Notes under the pieces: generated by a model
Told to the model about the DNA's origin: nothing
What the model saw: only the letters and a program-made list of their open reading frames with translations
Databases searched by the model: none
Shown: positions 60,401 to 64,000 of the stretch, one piece after another
Layout of the letters: the number at the start of each line of letters is the position of its first letter
Numbering within the stretch: the first letter of the stretch is position 1
Position numbers and translations under genes: made by a program
Assembly: GCA_019096065.1 (NCBI GenBank)
Contig: JAGUCH010000005.1
Coordinates: 5,580,001-5,644,000 of the forward strand
Origin: Paracyclopina nana
Lineage: Eukaryota > Arthropoda > Copepoda > Cyclopoida > Cyclopettidae
Direction of reading: 5' to 3'
DNA length: 64,000 nt

Positions 60401-63122
60401 AATAATGCGAACAGAACAGGCTTGCCATCTTCCTCGGATAACAGGTAAAATTGCGACAACCTTTAAAGGCCACGACGAGAAATGCAGCTAGTCAACGATC
60501 AAGGCCATACAATAGCTTTTTTGCAATGTGGTTCAATGTGCAAAAATGCAACAACAAAAAAGTAGAAGGTCATTGGCCTTGAGCTATTTGGAAAGCATCC
60601 AAAAGAAACTAATTCAAAAATCTGTATTTTGAAGCTATCTACTAGGTGAAATGACAAAGGGAAAGCATTTCCTAATTAGTTTTTTGGTCTGTTTTTCCAG
60701 GTCTGCTCACTCGCAACGAACCATAAAATCGACCAATTCTTCTGGCAGCAGTCGGATCCCCATCAAGCGGAATTCGAGCCTACGTAAGAAAAAGGACGTG
60801 ATGAACCAATACAAAAGCGGCACCGACGAAGAAGAGCCCCAAACACTTGTGATAGAGAGAAAGCCAGCCTCGAAAGTAAAAAGGCCTTTACCAGATCGAC
60901 CTCACAACCCAATCAGTCAGGCTGAATTCGACGATATGCCCATACCCGCGGTCAAATCAAGTGGCAATTTCCAGGATTTGGTGCGAGGCCTTGATGAAGA
61001 TGAAGACCAAGCCGAGGCAAGGCCACCGCCAGTGGTGCAAGTAAAAAGGCCTTTTTTGCAACGTCGGACTTCACCGAGCAAAATCCTAAGCAGCAATCAT
61101 AGCAAGGCTGACAGCAAGGCCAATGCAAAATCGCCTCCAATGAGAAAAAAGGCCAATACATCGACTGTGGCACGTTCAAGGCTGCCTGATAAGAGACCGA
61201 CCAAATCTTCTTCTTCTTCGATGAATGGCAGCAAGTTGATATCATCAAGAATGCCAAAGTCATCTTCGAATTTCCTCAAGTCTTCCTCCATTCACAAATC
61301 GACCCCCAATTTGGCAGCAAAAACGCCGCCACCTTCTTCGTATTCGTCTTCTATGGCAAAAAGGCCACTCTCGCAAGAACGAAGGCCAACGACACCTGCA
61401 ACGATGGGAAAATTCGAGGACTTTGTGGATGCTGTGCCAGAAATTCCCTCTGTGAGCAAACTTGCTCGCACTCCACCTACAATGTTGAGGAAAGTGATTT
61501 CTGTCAATTTCGAAGAGGAATCGAGGCTGCTCGACGAGGACGAAAGTGAGGACGTCCCAGAGGAAGAGGCCAATGGGCAACCAGAGGACGAAGATGTGGA
61601 AGAAGATGATGAGCTGGGGCTGGAAGTTGAAGAAGAGCAGCAGCAGCAGCCTCCAAGAGCCCCACCTCCGACGGCCTTCACGCGGCCTCCAAACACAGCC
61701 TCGTCCTCCGTCTCGGTGGCCAATTTGCACTACTTACCGCTGAAGACCCAAATCACCTTGAAATCTCCTCTGGATGGGAACAACTTGGGACCCTTTCACA
61801 AGCCTGAGGAATTTCTGCAGAGGACCATTGCCAATTTGGCCTCGGCTGATTGGGAGGCCAACGTCAATGGAATGGCCTCCATGGTCAGGTTTGCAAGGCA
61901 CCATCCGGAATATCTCCTCGTGGAGTATAAGCCACTTTTGCAATACGTGAACAACCATGTCAAAAATCTGAGATCACAAGTAAGCTTACAAGATACTAGT
62001 ACAGAGTGTCCCACATTTTTCGGAGTGTCCTAACAGGATGAGGACTCAAGACTGGCTTTTAAATTATATGCCTGAAATTTAGGCCTGGTTCACCTGCGAT
62101 ATTATGATCAAAATATCGAGCGATGTTATGCTGATGGCCCGGTTCCAACAAGCAAAATCAGCATAGTCAAGAGACGTAGCTTGACTTTTTAGCATAGTCA
62201 GGTCACGGCTAGCTCGCGCGCTCAGCTCGACCTGACTTAACTGGTTTACCGTACTGCACTATGCTGATATCCCGTGTTGGAACCGGGCTGATATTTACAA
62301 ATATGAGGTACTTCCAAAATCATTTTTTAGATTTTTTCTTCGGATTCGGTCTTTTGGTACCAAAAGCCATCCTACTACAGTATCTAAATTCTCAGTTTCT
62401 CAGTATTTCGCTCTGATAATTTGACAAAATATCAGATATTATAAGCAGGTGAACCATGCCTTAATCTACTTCAAAAACAGTGGGACATTCTAAATTGTTG
62501 GAACAAAATAATATTTTTTTGATGATTTTTCCAGGTGTGCAGAGCTGCTGTTATGGTCGTTGGTGAGCTCTTTATTCACCTAAAAAGAAACATGGAGGCA
62601 GAGATCGAGAAAATCATGCTGCCTTTGATATTGAAATCCGGTGATACCAACAAATTCCTACGAGAGGATTGCAACGTGGCACTCGATGCCATCGTGGAAA
62701 ATTCCTCTCCCAGCAAGGTTATCATGATTGTGTCCACTGAAGCAGTCCACCACAAAAGCCCTTTGGTCCGAACAACAGCCTCGCGAGTTTTGGCCTACAC
62801 AGTCGAGAAAATGGGCGTGCACAAAGCGTTGAGTTGTGGCAAAGACATCACAGACAAATTGTTGCCAGCCATAGCCAAATTAGCCCAAGATGGCAGCCCT
62901 GACGCGAGGAACTACGCGAAATCCTGCCTGCATCGCATGCTCAACGAGCATCCAGACTTTGAGAAAATCCTCAAGAAAAGCATCACGCCGAACATGATGC
63001 GAAACCTGGAGAAAGTCATTGATGCTCTCAAAAATCACGGATTCAATTTAAGTAATGGATTCTCGGGGAGAACTCCTCGAAGCCGCGGCAGCCTCGGAGG
63101 CCGGTCAAGGAAAACCCTCTAA
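54473..63122 (+). CDS. TOGARAM1: TOG-array microtubule protein, TOGARAM1/Crescerin family
   Basis: Six exons: 54473-55213, 55961-56653, 57398-57773, 59280-60444, 60701-61979, 62535-63122; 1613 residues. The family binds tubulin and controls ciliary axoneme length. The first TOG domain is at about 65-260 and the second at about 310-490. A family-typical segment (VEYSIQIPRS, GADIEWILA) follows at about 535-600. A long Ser/Lys-rich linker covers about 605-1340. It carries an SxIP-type EB-binding motif (SRIP, 1009-1012, with KR and RKKK after it) and repeated K-R-P motifs. An acidic run (EDEDVEEDDE) precedes a C-terminal TOG domain at about 1356-1585. Three TOG domains are visible; vertebrate proteins have four. 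Introns carry several MITEs. The exon between 57773 and 59280 is uncertain (see 59058). Confidence 0.9.
56672..57051. mobile_element. Putative MITE in TOG-gene intron 2
   Basis: TAGGGCGTTCCCATGTT at the left and its near inverted copy (ending ATGGGATCGCCCTA at 57051) match over about 18 bp with two mismatches. The 380-bp interior is rich in AAGTTAAGTT-like words. CTG occurs at both flanks, a weak target duplication. It starts only 18 nt after the exon 2 donor. Superfamily not assigned. Confidence 0.6.
57223..57375. mobile_element. Mariner-like MITE in TOG-gene intron 2
   Basis: 153 bp with ends CTGAGTGTCCCAC and GCGGGACACTCTG, flanked by TA on both sides (57221-57222 and 57376-57377). It ends 22 nt before the first base of exon 3 (57398), so it lies in the branch-point/acceptor zone. 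Confidence 0.78.
59058..59294 (+). other. Coding-like open frame abutting exon 4 of the TOG gene
   Basis: About 78 codons preceded by an acceptor-like TTTGTCAG. The GC content is higher than in the surrounding intron, and the product would be a charged amphipathic helix (RGQIEQLRATVDKVSEQ, then RQAQRNLEELSNFLLSLQ). The frame runs through the exon 4 acceptor and stops at 59292-59294, and its phase does not match the exon 3 donor. It may be an alternative first or terminal exon, or an exon with a different donor (for example CAAC|GTAATC near 59240, which would fit exon 4 phase). Confidence 0.4.
62082..62460. mobile_element. PIF/Harbinger-like MITE inside the mariner-like MITE
   Basis: Ends GGCCTGGTTCACCTGC and GCAGGTGAACCATGCC, flanked by TTA (62079-62081 and 62461-62463). 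The 379 bp equal the family length of 222 plus a 157-bp insertion consisting of a 153-bp third element and a 4-bp duplication. Confidence 0.82.
62136..62288. mobile_element. Third MITE nested in the Harbinger-like MITE
   Basis: GGCCCGGTTCCAACA at the left and TGTTGGAACCGGGC at the right form an inverted repeat. TGAT is present on both sides (62132-62135 and 62289-62292) and continues the interrupted host sequence. The 153-bp interior has no coding capacity; superfamily uncertain. Confidence 0.75.
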
Positions 63123-64000
63123 AAAAATTTTTATAAGTGATACAAAAAATTATCCTGTTCTGTTTTGAAAAACTATGCGAGTTTGTTTGCAAGAAATTAC
63201 AACTTTTCTCTATATACATGTAGAGGTGAACTCGAGTAATTTGCTTTCTCTTTAGTATATTTTGTACTGTGCTATAAGTGCGCGTTGCAGCTGTGCGGTG
63301 AGTCGAAAGTATTTTCAGCGATTGCTGCATCAACTTCTACGAAGACAAAGTTATTCTAGACTATACGTATATATAAGAAAGCGTGCAATTTGCCATTTCA
63401 GCTTTACGATCTGCACTTTTGATGACGACCCTGCTTCCCTTTCAACACTCTGGATTGGAGATACTACAACATCTCTAATGTCCCGTTCATCTACTTCCTC
63501 AACAAAAAAGCTCAATTTTGATGATCTACTTAACTTTGACAAATCACCGAATATTAGAAAGCAACTCTATTTTATCCATTGTGGCCTCCAAAAAATCCAA
63601 AATATTTGAAGCTTGAAAAGGTTTTTGCGGGATAACTTATAGTGCAAAATCTTGCAAATTATGAAGAAGCCATAGCTTGCATTATTTTGTTGACGGGATG
63701 GTGCTCGAGATAAGAAGTAACGCTCGCGCTTTCTCGCGCGACGATAGACTATATAGTATACATCCGTACCCAAGGAGAGGAGAAACAGTCTCACGAGCGG
63801 CCTCGAGGGTCGTCGTAAGCAATGCAGTTTTGCTGCAGCAGCCTCAGATAACAGCTCTTGATCAGTGAACTCGTGCTTCAACCCAATCGTGACTCTAATG
63901 AAGCTATAATTTGTATTGGTGAGAAAAACACAGAACTGACAGAAGAAAAATACGAAAAGAGGAGAATATCAGCTGAAAGTAAGATATTACTAGGTACATG
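63123..64000. other. Downstream flank with a possible exon at 63402-63609
   Basis: After a good acceptor-like CCATTTCAG (ending 63401), a plus-strand frame reads an acidic/Ser-rich peptide (TICTFDDDPASLSTLWIGD, later NFDDLLNFDKSPN) to a stop at about 63609. It may belong to a gene that continues, an alternative end of the TOG gene, or chance. No poly(A) signal is obvious close to the TOG stop codon. Confidence 0.3.

Larger units (their letters stand above)
62002..62492. mobile_element. Mariner-like MITE, host of a nested insertion (TOG-gene intron 5)
   Basis: CAGAGTGTCCCAC at 62002 follows TA; an inverted GTGGGACATTCTA ends at about 62492. Without the inserted element it would be about 109 bp. 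The ends match the copies at 15011 and 57223, with some decay on the right. Confidence 0.65.

Noticed and set aside
61292-61730. Ser-rich and Trp/Arg-rich minus-strand frames over 140 codons
   Set aside because: Antisense shadows of the Ser/Glu-rich exon 5 of the TOG gene.

Overview
The window is nuclear DNA of a metazoan, most likely an arthropod. The gene bodies are interrupted by spliceosomal introns. The histones are replication-dependent arthropod-type proteins (H2A tail [10 protein letters not shown], 123-residue H2B), and a peptide receptor resembles arthropod allatostatin-C receptors. I cannot name the species; a crustacean or another non-model arthropod would fit. The background is AT-rich, exons are clearly richer in GC, and small non-autonomous DNA transposons (MITEs) are frequent.

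Layout. 1-9.3 kb: a histone cluster H3(+), H1(-), H3(+), H2B(-), H2A(+), each gene with a TATA box, a short leader, a 3' stem-loop and a U7-type purine element; no H4 is present. 10.4-12.9 kb: an eight-exon Cys-loop ligand-gated channel subunit with a very unusual pore helix. 12.9-19.6 kb: gene-poor DNA. 19.6-21.7 kb (-): a two-exon somatostatin/allatostatin-C-type GPCR. 21.7-27.7 kb: gene-poor, with two MITEs in inverted orientation. 27.7-35.3 kb: a complete, apparently recent Ty3/gypsy-type LTR element with gag, pol and an env-like gene, identical 234-bp LTRs and a clear -1 frameshift signal between gag and pol. 39.3-41.4 kb (-): a five-exon WSCD-like sulfotransferase. 44.5-48.9 kb (-): a nine-exon INPP5F/Sac2 phosphoinositide phosphatase. 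50.2-51.4 kb (+): a six-exon EIF2B1 (eIF2B alpha) gene with very short introns. 54.5-63.1 kb (+): a six-exon TOG-array protein of the TOGARAM1/Crescerin family, whose introns hold nested MITEs.

How genes relate. The histone genes form a co-regulated S-phase unit with divergent promoters (H1/H3 and H2B/H2A). The other cellular genes look like unlinked single-copy genes. INPP5F and EIF2B1 are head to head across about 1.2 kb. For every multi-exon gene I traced splice sites by hand; all exon chains close with the reading frame intact (LGIC 460 aa, GPCR 562 aa, sulfotransferase 453 aa, INPP5F 1181 aa, EIF2B1 322 aa, TOGARAM-like 1613 aa).

No wholly unknown system is evident. The most interesting items are the intact env-bearing element with its frameshift site, the channel subunit with no conventional selectivity rings, the three-deep MITE nest, the MITE hairpin, an SxIP motif in the TOG protein and an enriched AGGCC word. 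All family assignments are from sequence reading only; no database search was run.
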